Program-made: the position numbers and the translations under genes
NCBI GenBank assembly: GCA_037447655.1
Contig: JBBHKE010001658.1
Span: 59,294 to 123,293 of the forward strand
Length of the DNA: 64,000 bases
Direction: 5' to 3'
From: Zygnema cylindricum
Lineage: Eukaryota > Streptophyta > Zygnematophyceae > Zygnematales > Zygnemataceae
Notes under the pieces: generated by a model
The model's database searches: none
Seen by the model: the letters and a program-made list of their open reading frames with translations, nothing else
What the model was told of the DNA's origin: nothing
Shown here: piece by piece, positions 46,326 to 56,560 of the stretch
Layout: each line of letters opens with the position of its first letter
Numbering within the stretch: the stretch's first letter is position 1

Positions 46326-49300
46326 GTTAAGCTCCCCTCTCCCCTCCCCCCTCTCCCCCTCTCTCCCTCTCCCCCTCTCCTTTCCCCTCCTTTTTTTTTC
46401 TTTTTCTATTTCCCTCTTTTCCCTTTTTTTTTTCTTTTCCTTTCAAAATCGGTGCTGTGGATCCACACTAATTTATGTTCCTGAGGTTTTTAGCTTTATT
46501 TCATGATTTAGACCGATATTTTCGGCGGTAAATTTATTTTCCCTTTTACTGTTTACCGTTTACCGTTAACTTTTCCGTAAAACTTGTAAAGGAGAAAACT
46601 TGTTACGTGTGACTGGTAAAATTTATGAGCATGTCTTTTGTTTTACTGACCTCGGTTTCGTTTCTTTTTTGTATTGACGGACATAAACTGACGTTCTTGT
46701 TTTTAACCATCCCTGTTTTCATGGTAATTGACACTCGATTTTTTTTTTCTGTTCTTTTGTTTTGTTTTTTGTTTTTTTTTTTTCGCAGAGACCTACACAA
46801 CAGGACTGTTGGCAATCAGTTCGTTTCCGACAAAACTGAGTACAATTTTCCGTTATGCGAGCATCGGATATTCGTCTTATTTGCAAACGTGGTCAGCGGC
46901 GCTGGCGATTAATTGGGTTCAACTCAAAGCTGTCACGTCACAACCGGATCGACAATTTAATTGCTGTACGGAAACTGCACATTATTTGTTTGTTTTTTTG
47001 TTTTTGTTTGCTTTGTGTGTTTATTTTTTGTAAATAGCTAGATTTTGGAGCGTCGTCGTTCTAATTATGTGTATTTGATTATGTACAATGCGTAGTTGTT
47101 ATAGTCGTCAAATTCAAGTCTTATGGAATGCGCTAAGGTTATCCCTTAAGTGAAATTGGTTTCTGTGTTGTGTCCCAGTTTATCTATTTCTGCTTACATG
47201 TACATATATTTCTTTTTGCAAATGTCCCCTTATGCAATGGTCTGGTGTTTGATGTTCAATGTCCAAATTGAATGTCTAATCTAATATTTTTTTGAAGTTT
47301 GGTATTGGATATTTAATGTCCAACACAGAACACCATTCCTACCAACCAACTACAGCTTTTATTGTTCGATATTAATGTTAATGTTTAATGTTCAATGTTC
47401 AACATTGAATGTCTTACTCCCATTTTCAATGTTTAATGACCAATATTCTATCTTCGATATTCAAACTTGGATGTCTAATCTACCACCTTCAATGTTCATT
47501 GTTTGATGTTCGATCTCACATTTTCAACGTCCGTTATCTTTTCTTAGATGCCTGTTGGGTTATTGCTCCCGTGAGAGCCATCGAAAGCTCAATTTTCATC
47601 ACCAGAGGGGCAAAAAAACTTTCGAAACTTTCCGTTCAACAAGTTTTGGATTGTCAAGGAAATGGAACATGTGACGGTGGATATCCAGGAGATGCTCTTG
47701 AATACGCCTCAAAATATTCGATTTTGAATGAATCAAGTTATGATCTGTTTTTCGGTACAAGAGGAAATTGTAGTTTGCCTAGCTCCCAGCAAGACAGTAC
47801 TGTACCGCCAAGTATTATACAATATGAGTTGGTCAATTTTCAAGGTTTTCTAGGCTTTATTTTGGCTGTTCAACAGCAACCACTCATTGTCAACATCGAA
47901 GCAAGTCAAAACTCTTTTATTACCTACGGTCCGGTACGTTGATTTTGTACTCGTATTTTTGTAGTGTTATTTCTAATTTTTCTTTGTGTTATCTTCTTGT
48001 TTTCTTGTTTCTTTAGTGTGCTAAGAGTCAAGGTTAGGCTTCATGATGTTATGTGAAACGGTTTTTTTTTTGTTGTTGTTTGTTTTTTTGTTTACTTGCA
48101 AATCCATATCCGTGGCATTTGGGTGTTTTAGAGTTTTGTTTGAATTGAAATGAAAAGATGGCTGATGATAGTTTTGTGATTAACAAAATGACTACAGCAT
48201 TTGGTGTGGAATGTGAACATAATGGTTCATTTGTGGTCCACATTTACATTTAGCTTTTATCGTGACACAAAAATAGGGTAGCCTCATAACACTTTTAACG
48301 TTTCGTGATTTGTGTTGTTTCCAAAAAAAATAAAAACCAGCCTTTTTCTGAATATGCTCGGAATGGAATACCTGCCCAAAAATGGTAGAAATATTTCACT
48401 TTTTGTTTATAGAACCTGACTTACTAATCTCGAAAAAAAATTATTTGCCTTTTTATTTTATTTTTTTCTTCAGGGAAAATATGTGAAAGACGTATACGAC
48501 GACTCCAAATGTTACCAGGATGGAGTCGACCATACCGTTCTTATTGTCGGATATAGTTGGCGATATCGATATCCTTATTGGAAATCAGATCTCGAAATAA
48601 TTCGTCAGATATCAAATGAGAATTCGTTTTTTTTTGTGGAATCCTAACCCCCGCTTCGAAAGGAGAAGAAGAAGGGGTGGAAGGCAGAGGGAGGAGGATA
48701 AACAGGGAGGGATGGGAGGGGTGGGGAGGGAAGGGGAGGGGAGAGGGAACAGGGGGATGGAATAAATAGAGGAGTGGAGGGAGGGGAGAAAAAAATCAAG
48801 GTGGCAAAAATTTTCGAGATCAGTCGGGGATGGAACAAGGGGATAAATCCAAAATAATTATTTCCTGGGGAACAAAGGGTTGCAGGGAAGTTTTGCGTTT
48901 CTTTTGAGTTTCTTTGAGTTTCTTTCGAGTTTCTTTGAATTTCTCTTCTCATAGCTTTCAGGGTTTCGTCGCGTGTCGTTAAAAGTTTTTTTTTTCGTCT
49001 TTTGTCGGAAAAGAAATCGGACCGAGTTAATGTGGCACGCGCAATATAATTTTTAACACGATAAATATATGACTGTGTATATTTTGATAAAATTGTAAAT
49101 GCAAAAATAAGTTTATTATGTATGTCGTTAGAACAGCCAAATAATAACATTGAACATAGGCAAAAAATGGTTTGATGTTGAGAAATAAGGGGAACTATGA
49201 AATTTTCACATTTGGATGCACTCTCATTGGAATCAGATCAATTAGGATACTTTTATTTGAAGATTTATCCTTTTTCTACATGGAATTATAAATTTTGACC

Positions 49301-52300
49301 AACGTTTCAGCGTTTATTCATTCAGTTTAAACTATTTTACCAGATAGCTCCTTATTTTTGTCAGCAATTCAAGGGACGCGTTTTTCTTATCTCCCCTATT
49401 TTTTTTTTTTTTTTTGCTCTTTCCTTGGCAGAAAGTCCGTGTAATTTTTTTTCTACTAATCCGTGTGCGGTCGGAACATGTCTCGATTCTGGTCTCGGAA
49501 GTTATACTTGCATTTGTCCCCCGGGATATGCTTTGGGTCTTATTTCTGTCGATAATTCAAGTACTTGTGTACTATGTGAGTTCATCAACACCATTTTTTG
49601 TGTTTTTCTGTAACATTTTTTTCAAGAAATTGTATTTCAAAGGGGTAAATGCTGATAGTAAATTTTACGAATTTTGCAAAGGTCATCCTGTACCGTGATT
49701 GTTTACTCTCCCTTTTTTTTCCCTTTTTTTTGCAGCTAAAATGCGAACCGGAATTCAGTTTTATACGATTCCTATGGGATACTCGATTCGATGCGATTAT
49801 ATTTATGGCGTTTATGGCATATCAAAGTCGAAGTTTCTTGAACAGAATTTTAAGGTATTTTATGAAACACAGTGTTCTGTGTTCTGTTTTTGTGAATATT
49901 TACTATGGTTTGTGTTTCAGAGAGGGGAAACGCGGCAAAACAGAGATTGACTATCAACTTGCTTTATGTTCACACATTAAAGATTATGTATTAACTTTTG
50001 TTTTGGACATTTACTGTGGAAAAATGTAGGAGTGACCACTGAAGTAATTAGAACCACAGTCAAAAGTTTGTTTGTTTGTTTGTTTTTTTTTTCTCCCACC
50101 TGCACCAAAATCACTTTGCTTCAACCAAATGAGGTCTTATTTATGCATATATTTTTTTGGGGGTGCTGCGGGGGCGGAGTGCAGCTGGATTGTACTAAAC
50201 CGATTCCGCAAAATGTAACTGTGAATGTTACAACTACGGTTCTTAGTAATTGCTCCATTCCATACCCAGTAAGTACGGTATGTTAAACAGCTTTTAGAAT
50301 CACACAACATCTTTCAATTGACAAAGTAAGCATGTGCTGTAAAATTTCAAGTTGTTTGTGATGCTTTTGATGGTGTAATTTGGTTTCTTCAAGGATCTGT
50401 TGACGAATTAGAGGTCAGTTGTCATTAAAGTTTTCCATTGACGCTGATCACTTCCGCTGTTGCTACTTCATACTTTTAGAACCAAGTCTTACGCTGAACT
50501 CTCTCTCCTCCTATCTCTCTTCCCAGTTAGCGAGCGGGACAGAGACCTGTGCGTCAATAGCCATGAAGTTCAATCTGACGAGATTGGATGGCCCTGGTTC
50601 CCCGAATCCTGATTTGAATTGCAACAGTTTGCAGCCGGGGCAGCAGGTGCGCAGAAGGCAATGACAAATGTTGCTCAATGTCGGTAGCAATGGAAACTGT
50701 TGATGTCAACGTTGACAGTACTGTCAATGTCAATGTCAATGTCAATAACGTAGTTGTCAATGTCGACAGGAATGTCAATGGCTGTTTCAATGTCGATGCC
50801 ATGGCAAATGTCGATGGAAATGTCAATGGCGATATCGATGTCACTATAACAAATGTTGGATGCCAATATCAATGTCTATGGAAATGTCAATGTAGATGCC
50901 AATGTCAATGTCGATGGTAATGTCAGTACTGATAGCAATTGTCAATGTCAATTCCAATGCTGATGCGAATGCCAATATCCTATCCATACCATCTATGTTA
51001 TTATCAACGGATATATCAGTGTCAATGTCAATTCTATTGTCCACATCAATGGCATTTTAGATCGCAAGTTGATATCTATGGCAATGTGTGATGCTGATGC
51101 CCAATATTGATAGCAATATCAATGTTATTGTCCATTTCAGTCAATTCAATGTCAATGTCGACAGCAATGTTAATGTCAATTTCAGCGCAAACATGACTTG
51201 GTCGGTCTCAAAACCTCCAAATATAAATGAAAAGGAAAGTATTACCTACAAATGCCTTTGTCTCTCTGTGAGTCACACAATGTTCTACACATCTAAGGAT
51301 TCTTCTGCAAAAGAAAAAAAAACACACACAAGTACAAAATGGAGAAAAAGAAAAAAACAAGAAACAGCATTCAAGGAGAGTGGTTTTAGATGTTGTTCTC
51401 CAATTTGACAATAATTGCCCTTGCAATATTTCATTATAATTGCAGGTTTGCGTTTTACGAGGCTCTTTCCCTGTTGTTCCTCTCTGTACAAAAGAATATG
51501 TAGTGAGTCCAGGTGACACGTGTGATTCTATTGCGGCTTCATACTTCAAAGGAAATTGGACCGCTTTCTTTGCGATTAATCCGGGATTATACTGTTCTAA
51601 ATTTCCAAGTGGCAATAATCCATCGATATTAACGTCCAACTTTGGACAAAATGTACGTTTGTTTCCATGTGACCCAGTTTACTAAAAAACACTTTCACTG
51701 TTCAGTTCTAGGTTTAATCCATAGATTTTTAAAGAGTTTAAGTCTATTTCATGATATTTCAAGGGAAATCGGCTAACGTTTTGTATCGAACGAATAATAT
51801 CTATTGTGGACTGATTAAGTGTACCTCGGGATATTTTCACTTTTTTTGTCCTTTTCTTCATTGTCTGCTTCACCTTTTGTCTTTTTTTTTCTATTCGTAC
51901 CTTTTGTACCATTTCGTGCTGTTTGATATGTTTCCGTACTTTGTCTTTAAGATTGGTATCCTCCAACCCTGGAAAGTCTTCTTCAAAGATTTACAGTTAT
52001 TCATGTCAATTATATTTATGTTCGAGCTCCTTTTCACTTCTTTTTAAGAACGTTCTATCGTCAAAGATTGTACAGAATTTGCCAAACTTACTAATTTGAC
52101 TCTCGTTTTGGTGAATATTTTGTTTCAGATTTGTTTAAGTGCGACAAATTTGCGTGCGTCATCGTACTCGGCAAAGTGTAAGCAAAACAAGGGAGTTTTT
52201 TTCACTGTACCTACTAGACCAACATGTAGTCAAGTTTTGTCTCAAAACTACAATGGAAAAATGACAATCTTTAGAAAACTTAATCAGGGGGCAAGATGTA

Positions 52301-52377
52301 GTTCCCAATTTTTAAGTCGAGTGGTCGGAGCTTGCATGTGCGCAAAAAGCACGGCCGGAGGAGCTTGTCAACCTTGA
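44415..52377 (+). CDS. Secreted proline-rich papain-EGF-LysM protease (about ten exons)
   Basis: The exons I support are 44415-46325, 46789-46965, 47548-47933, 48474-about 48600, 49432-49575, 49736-49854, 50185-50268, 50527-50646, 51446-51652 and 52129-52377. Phases agree at every junction except the exit of the fourth exon, which is unresolved. Domains in order are a signal peptide, roughly 600 residues of proline-rich sequence, a papain (C1A) domain with the QFNCYACW active-site block and a DHTVLIVGY histidine block, an EGF-like domain with six cysteines, then two clear LysM modules and one degenerate one. LysM binds chitin or related GlcNAc glycans, so a wall-associated secreted protease is inferred. 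Similar chitin-binding cysteine proteases are known from volvocine algae. No I29 inhibitor prodomain is seen. There is one frame break in poly-C, and the catalytic-Asn segment is not convincingly present, so this may be a pseudogene or contain assembly error. Confidence 0.75.
45202..45296 (+). repeat. Near-pure poly-C tract inside exon 1
   Basis: It comprises 42 C, one T, 42 C, one T, then 9 C. It codes for polyproline in frame CCC. The tract is a probable site of length polymorphism or assembly error, and the minus strand is poly-G. Confidence 0.97.
45650..46125 (+). repeat. Coding minisatellite in the proline-rich exon
   Basis: Units of about 60 bp with 51- and 69-bp variants encode PPPQVPPPSRPLRTPPLPPL. 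They are followed by 24-bp units encoding PPLPPPRT, about six copies. Repeat lengths are multiples of three, so the frame is kept. Confidence 0.85.
46789..46965 (+). CDS. Exon 2: start of the papain domain
   Basis: A poly-T acceptor ends TTTCGCAG. Entry is phase 1, matching exon 1. The peptide ends ALAINWVQLKAVTSQPDRQF then NC, resembling the mature N-terminus of C1A proteases (VDWR..G.VT.V..Q). Donor T|GTACGG. The Gln before FNC corresponds to the oxyanion-hole Gln. Confidence 0.66.
47225..47535 (+). repeat. Degenerate CAATGTCC-type repeats in intron 2
   Basis: Words such as TTCAATGTCCAA, GAATGTCTAATC and TTTAATGTTCAATG recur without fixed period. They are the reverse complement of the GGACATTG words in the 37-39 kb satellite. 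Confidence 0.7.
47548..47933 (+). CDS. Exon 3: catalytic cysteine segment
   Basis: The acceptor is TTTTCTTAG, phase 1 in and phase 0 out (CCG|GTACGT). The junction makes CYACWVIAPVRAIES, with the catalytic Cys. Then SVQQVLDCQGNGTCDGGYPG follows, the conserved LS.Q.L.DC...GC.GG region, and later INIEAS-type and FITYGP segments that precede the histidine exon in papains. Confidence 0.8.
48474..48647 (+). CDS. Exon 4: catalytic histidine segment, 3' end unresolved
   Basis: A T-rich acceptor ends CTTCAG, phase 0. The peptide is GKYVKDVYDDSKCYQDGVDH then TVLIVGYSWRYRYPYWK, with the active-site His in DHTVLIVGY. Beyond this it degenerates (SDLEIIRQISNENSFFFVES) and meets TAA at 48645. No NSWG block and no good phase-1 donor were found, so the join to the EGF exon is uncertain. 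Confidence 0.62.
   Translation, partial: GKYVKDVYDDSKCYQDGVDHTVLIVGYSWRYRYPYWKSDLEIIRQISNENSFFFVES
49432..49575 (+). CDS. Exon 5: EGF-like domain
   Basis: A T-rich acceptor ends TTGGCAG, and the donor is CTAT|GTGAGT. It is phase 1 in and out. The peptide has six cysteines spaced as in EGF: SPCNFFSTNPCAVGTC, then YTCICPPGY, then STC. This suggests an extracellular spacer. Confidence 0.8.
49736..49854 (+). CDS. Exon 6: LysM 1, first half
   Basis: Phase 1 in, phase 0 out. The peptide is KMRTGIQFYTIPMGYSIRCD then YIYGVYGISKSKFLEQNFK. The pattern YT...G.S...IA..YGIS...F...N is LysM. It continues in exon 7. Confidence 0.75.
50185..50268 (+). CDS. Exon 7: LysM 1, second half
   Basis: This exon has 28 codons in phase 0: LDCTKPIPQNVTVNV followed by TTTVLSNCSIPYP. 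It completes the LysM (NP.LDC..PIP...V.V). The donor is CCA|GTAAGT. Confidence 0.72.
50527..50646 (+). CDS. Exon 8: LysM 2, first part
   Basis: This exon has 40 codons in phase 0, with a CT-rich acceptor. LASGTETCASIAMKFNLTRL, then LNCNSLQPGQQ. GTETCASIA and LNC.SLQPGQ are the LysM hallmarks. It joins exon 9 to give PGQQVCVL. Confidence 0.78.
50690..51190 (+). repeat. Intronic GTCAAT/GTCGAT hexamer-type minisatellite
   Basis: Degenerate AATGTCAATGTCGATG units fill the intron between exons 8 and 9. The CAATGTC core is shared with the heptamer satellite's reverse complement. Confidence 0.85.
51446..51652 (+). CDS. Exon 9: LysM 2 end and LysM 3
   Basis: This exon has 69 codons, VCVLRGSFPVVPLCTKEYVV then SPGDTCDSIAASYFKGNWTA. 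YVVSPGDTCDSIA is a textbook LysM start. Donor AAT|GTACGT, phase 0. If unspliced, the frame would end soon after at a TAA. Confidence 0.82.
52129..52377 (+). CDS. Exon 10: terminal, cysteine-rich, with stop
   Basis: The acceptor is TTTGTTTCAG, phase 0. ICLSATNLRASSYSAKCKQN completes LysM 3 (GQNICLS), then comes a degenerate LysM-like module ending CMCAKSTAGGACQP and TGA. AT-rich sequence with AATAAA-like words follows by 52460. Confidence 0.78.
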   Translation: MCLSATNLRASSYSAKCKQNKGVFFTVPTRPTCSQVLSQNYNGKMTIFRKLNQGARCSSQFLSRVVGACMCAKSTAGGACQP

Positions 52378-53610
52378 GTGGGAAGAAAACATGCAAATTC
52401 CCGAATATAAGTTATAATAACACTATAGAATCCGTTGTATTTTAGTTTCAAAATAAAAAATAATCCCGCATCGATGTTAAATGCAAAGATGGGCGACAAC
52501 ATAATTGCCAAAACAAAAGGCAAAGGGTAGACATGGCAAAAAGTTAGGCCTAAAGGGAACCTTTCTTTTTGTGTGTTTATGTCTCTTTCGTTAGAAACGA
52601 GCTTTTACAAGGAGCTCGAAAAGTATAATTAACATTAAAAAAGTATTCAACGCGAGTTAGCAAGAGATTTTGCTAAGTTTTTGTAAAGTTTTGAATTTTA
52701 GTATCTTATCTCTTTTTTATTTTTGTCCTTTGTCAAAAAGAGGAAAAGTTATTAGTTGAAAGAGTATTATATCCGTGGATTTGGCGCTATAGTCGGGAAC
52801 ACTAAATCCGGTAACCATTAGTCTAATGTATAATTGAAGGCTAGCAACTATGTACCAAAAAATATATGAATGGAATAAACAGAGAAAAATAATAAACTGT
52901 ATCTTGTCAAATATTGAAAATTCAAAAAATTGAAAAATGAAGTTCAAGTTTGTGAAAAAGATTGGTGCAAAATATGTGCAGCTCTTCCACTCTCCCCCCT
53001 CCCCCTTCCCGCCCCCCCAACTTTTTACTTTTTTTTCCTGCTCGACTTTTTTAACTTTTTATTTTGTGCACATTCAAACTCATGTTTTCTATACCATCAC
53101 ATGGGCTTATATTGGGTGGAGGAAAAAATGCTAAATCTTTTTGAATCACAATCGTTATTGCTTTTTATATTTTATTTTTATTTTTGCCCCAAAGGCTTGT
53201 TTGGTTTTTGTACGGACAAAAAATCATTGTTGGTAATGGGGTATATATGTAGTCATGGGTCTTTTCTGCTGAACCTTTTTCTAAAAAACGTCATATATTA
53301 TATAAACTTGGTTAAAAACTTGGGCTATGGAAATGTGAAATAGAATACTCCTTAAGTATATTGTTTGATTTTTTACCGCGCTTTTTTTTAGGGTTTTTTG
53401 CTTATATTTGTGGTTAGTTTGGTAGTTTTTGTTTAAGTGCATTATTATTTTGTTCTTAATTTTGTGCTTGTTTTTCTTTGCGCGTATTTTATTATTTTGC
53501 CTTTTTTTTTGTGTGTTAGTTTCTTTCCAAGTGTTTTTCATTTTTCGGTTGTTAATTTCCTGTCTTCGTTTTCTCAGTTCTGTTTCATTTTTTCCTTTTT
53601 TTTGATTCCA
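52378..53610. other. 3' flank, T-rich, no supported gene
   Basis: Low-complexity frames only. The last 250 bases resemble the T-rich 3' UTR of the non-LTR family whose tail follows at 53611. Confidence 0.45.
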
Positions 53611-53650
53611 TGTACTCAGATGGTTTACCATAGCGCTTTTTTAATTAAGT
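53390..53650 (+). mobile_element. Non-LTR retrotransposon 3' end, copy B
   Basis: The tail ACTCAGATGGTTTACCATAG, then GCTTTTTTAATTAAG (53611-53650), matches the minus-strand tail at 3336-3382. The preceding T-rich stretch is also alike. The copy is 5'-truncated, and its start is approximate. Confidence 0.62.
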
Positions 53651-53679
53651 TTATAATTGTTATTATATATTTTGCAGAC

Positions 53680-53920
53680 ATTGAATCTGATATAGCGTGC
53701 GAAAACCGTCTCATGTTGAACATTTCTCCGTTTACATCAAATCAAAAAGTTATGTATAGATAATCAACTCAACATAATGTATGTACTCAAAAATCTGACA
53801 TTTACCTTCCCAGTGTTTCCATATGATGGAGAATTCCAAAAAAATGTCTATATCAAATCTTATACTGGAATTTCACGGAGGAAAAATATCAGCCAATTAT
53901 AACATATTTGTAAGATTATG
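53680..53920 (+). CDS. Possible unassigned exons
   Basis: Two stretches after T-rich or pyrimidine CAG/AG sites read like protein. The first is ESDIACENRLMLNISPFTSN (53685 on), and the second is FPYDGEFQKNVYIKSYTGIS (about 53820 on). I recognise no family and cannot prove splicing. They may be ancestral sequence between insertions. Confidence 0.22.
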
Positions 53921-53949
53921 GCTCTGGAAAAACCCATTGGTCGGATCAT

Positions 53950-54114
53950 TCTTTTGTGGTGTTTTTCATTTTAGTTTGCTTCCTCTCTTGTCGATTTTCC
54001 GGATTAGTTTTGACTATTTGTTTCGTGTTTGATTTCCCAATTTCGTTTTTGTTTTTTGTTTCCTATTGCTCCCAGGTACTCAAGACGGTAAACCAAGTGC
54101 TTTCTTAATAAAGC
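53950..54114 (+). mobile_element. Non-LTR retrotransposon 3' end, copy C
   Basis: Tail ACTCAAGACGGTAAACCAAG, then TGCTTTCTTAATAAAG. It is followed shortly by a tandem 12-mer array, as expected for an element whose 3' end carries short repeats. Confidence 0.66.
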
Positions 54115-54127
54115 TTGAGGAACTTTT

Positions 54128-54415
54128 GCTGCTTTAATAATATGTACAATAATATGTGCAATAATATGTACAATAATGTGTGCAACAACATGTACAATAA
54201 TATGTGCAATAATAAGTGCAATAATATGTACAATCATATGTGCAATAATATGTACAATAATATGTCCAATAATATGTACAACAACATGTACAACAACATG
54301 TACAACAATATGTGCAATAATATGTGCAATAATATGTACAACAACATGTACAATAATGTGTACAACAACATGTAAAATAATATGTGCAATAATATGTGCA
54401 ATAAGCTTAATAAAA
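54128..54415 (+). repeat. 12-mer array AATAATATGTRC
   Basis: About 24 units of AATAATATGTAC, AATAATATGTGC and AACAACATGTAC. It begins about 14 bases after the non-LTR tail. Confidence 0.9.
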
Positions 54416-54775
54416 AGAAGTGATGTGACAAACTATCGATGCAAAGAAGAGGAACGGAAGGCAAAATGAAGGAGAAAATGCCACAAGAGGTCGAACTACA
54501 AAAAACCGAGAACCTTGTGAAAACTAAAAATCAGGCAAAAAAGGACGAGCCAAAGACGTGAATAAATCCCTGCACAAAAGAACGAAAAAAACAAATCAAA
54601 AAGTCAAAGCTTGATTAAACAGAAAACTCAAACTCTACTATAAAAAAGCTCCCCAAAAGGGCTGTTAAATTCCCCATCCTTGATGGAGCTCAGCAGGGAA
54701 GATGAATGGAAAAAACAGCGATGTGTGTGTTTGCATTAGGAAGGATGGGAATCAGCAAATGTTGGAAATTCGCAT

Positions 54776-55076
54776 TAAAAATGTAAATCGTCAACGATAC
54801 AAAAGGCGAAACGTCATAAAGTCGCATTAAAAAATTTATATCGTCAACGATACAAAATTCGAAACGTCATAGAGTCGCATTAAAAAATTTAAAACGTCAA
54901 CGATAGAAAAGTCAAAACGTCATAAAGTCGCATTGAAAAATTTAAATCGTCAGCGATACAAAAGGCGAAGCGTCATAAAGTCCCATAAAAAATGTAAATC
55001 GTCAACGATACAAAAGGCAAAACGTCATAAAGTCGCATTAAAAAATTTAGATCGTCAACGATACAAAAGGCAGAAG
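54776..55076. repeat. 53-bp tandem repeat, six units
   Basis: The unit contains CGTCAACGATACAAAAGGC and CGTCATAAAGTCGCATT. Starts are at about 54789, 54842, 54895, 54948, 55000 and 55053. Confidence 0.88.
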
Positions 55077-55101
55077 GCTCCCTTCTCTACAGAGTACAGT
55101 A

Positions 55102-55298
55102 CACCGCCAATCGCTATTAGAGTCAAGGATTAAATAGCGTCAAAAAACAATTAGCGTTATTGATTCTAATTTAGTACCTGAGACGTGGCAGATTATGGTA
55201 CACGTACTTAAATAGCGTTATTAATTGTATTTCAGGTTTTTTTTTTTGAAAAAAGGGCACCGAATTGGCGTTATATACTCTAATAGCGATTGGCGGTG
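55102..55298. mobile_element. TA-flanked MITE, well preserved (197 bp)
   Basis: TA|CACCGCCAATCGCTATTAGAG at left and CTCTAATAGCGATTGGCGGTG|TA at right, a perfect 21-bp inverted pair. It has TA on both sides. Confidence 0.87.
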
Positions 55299-55863
55299 TA
55301 CTGGGGACAAATAGATTGGCAGAGTACTAAAGGTACATACTCACTGTCGGTACGTAGCGTACGTCATGCTGTAGTTTGCAAACGTGTCCGACAAGACCAC
55401 AGTACCTGGATTGTATCGAAGCTTCGTGTACGACAGGGTTTAAATAGTGATGCCTGGCGACACGCGTGGATTGCAAAATCCGCAGAATCACCAGATTTGG
55501 AAGAAGACGCGAGCGTCGTCGGATCTTTTCTATCTGACGTCGCAACAGTGCCCGCTGACTATTTTCGGAACCACAAGAGCTGAGCGGTGGTGAATATGTC
55601 CGAGTGTTTAGGCTTTGAAGTTTGTGCTTCTCCATGGAAGGTCCATTTCCGGTTATTCGGTAGTCTGTTGTTGGATGTACCGTACCGCTCAATCCTGTAA
55701 TAGTGTACGATACTGTGAACCAATGTCAAGGCGCCAACTATAACGCAACTGGAACCCCATGTAGAATGACGCCTTAGAGTTATTTCGGTCGATGTGAAGC
55801 TTGAATCAAATTGTCAAACCTTTACAACATGCCCGCACGACACAGTTGTTCAACTCATAGTTC

Positions 55864-56394
55864 AAAAGTAGGCGTTTTTATGGTAGGCCTTTGGGCTTTG
55901 GTAGGCGCACAAAACTTGGCACAAAACTCGCGAAGAGCAGGCATACTATATGTGTTTAAGTTGTGCACACTCTTGTACGGACGTACGAATCTGACGTATG
56001 ATCATAGTACAGCGCACGCCGCCGGACGAAGTTTTGTAGCGAACTGACACAGCGTAGGATGACATTCCGCGGGAAAGAAAACCCGGAAAAAAAAAAAAAA
56101 CGCGGACGGGCAACCAAACATACTGCCTGGTTGGTCAATTTGAGGCTTTATTTAGTGTGGCCTTCAAAATTGCAGACGCTAATATGACAGATAGTCCTAT
56201 CGTAAGTTGTGTCATGGGCTTTTCATGTGATCTTCTTTAGATCGCTACTTTGGCCAGCGACCGTCCGATGGTCCAAATCTGACGGTTGAAATAAAAAATA
56301 CCTCAAAACTCACCGATTTTTTTTTTTTGTCCGAATGTTTTTCAAAATTTAGACATGACGTTTAATTCTCTATGGATCGATGTGCAACTCAACC
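55864..56394. repeat. Dispersed repeat, copy B (inverted partner of 14507-14960)
   Basis: Reverse-complement match over most of its length to the 14.5-kb copy, with small indels. A non-LTR tail lies directly after it. Confidence 0.7.
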
Positions 56395-56399
56395 ATGTT

Positions 56400-56560
56400 A
56401 CCCTAGGGTGCTTTTATTTTCCTTTTTGTTGTTTCCTTTTTTTAGGGTGTGTTTTTGTCGCTCTTTTTGTTTTTTATTGTTGTTTTTTAGTGTTGGTCAT
56501 GCCACCCCTTTTGTACCCCCAGACTCAGATGGTTTACCATCGTGCCTTTTAATTTATCCT
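56400..56560 (+). mobile_element. Non-LTR retrotransposon 3' end, copy D
   Basis: T-rich UTR-like segment then ACTCAGATGGTTTACCATCG, TGCCTTTTAATTTA (56522-56556). A very short 5'-truncated copy. Confidence 0.6.

Noticed and set aside
50678-50920. Val/Asn/Asp-rich frame in the protease gene
   Set aside because: It is the intronic hexamer minisatellite between exons 8 and 9. The LysM frame joins cleanly without it.
54128-54415. CRISPR-like or coding 12-mer repeat (Asn/Met-rich frames)
   Set aside because: There are no spacers, a simple tandem unit, and a eukaryotic context. It is a satellite next to a non-LTR tail.
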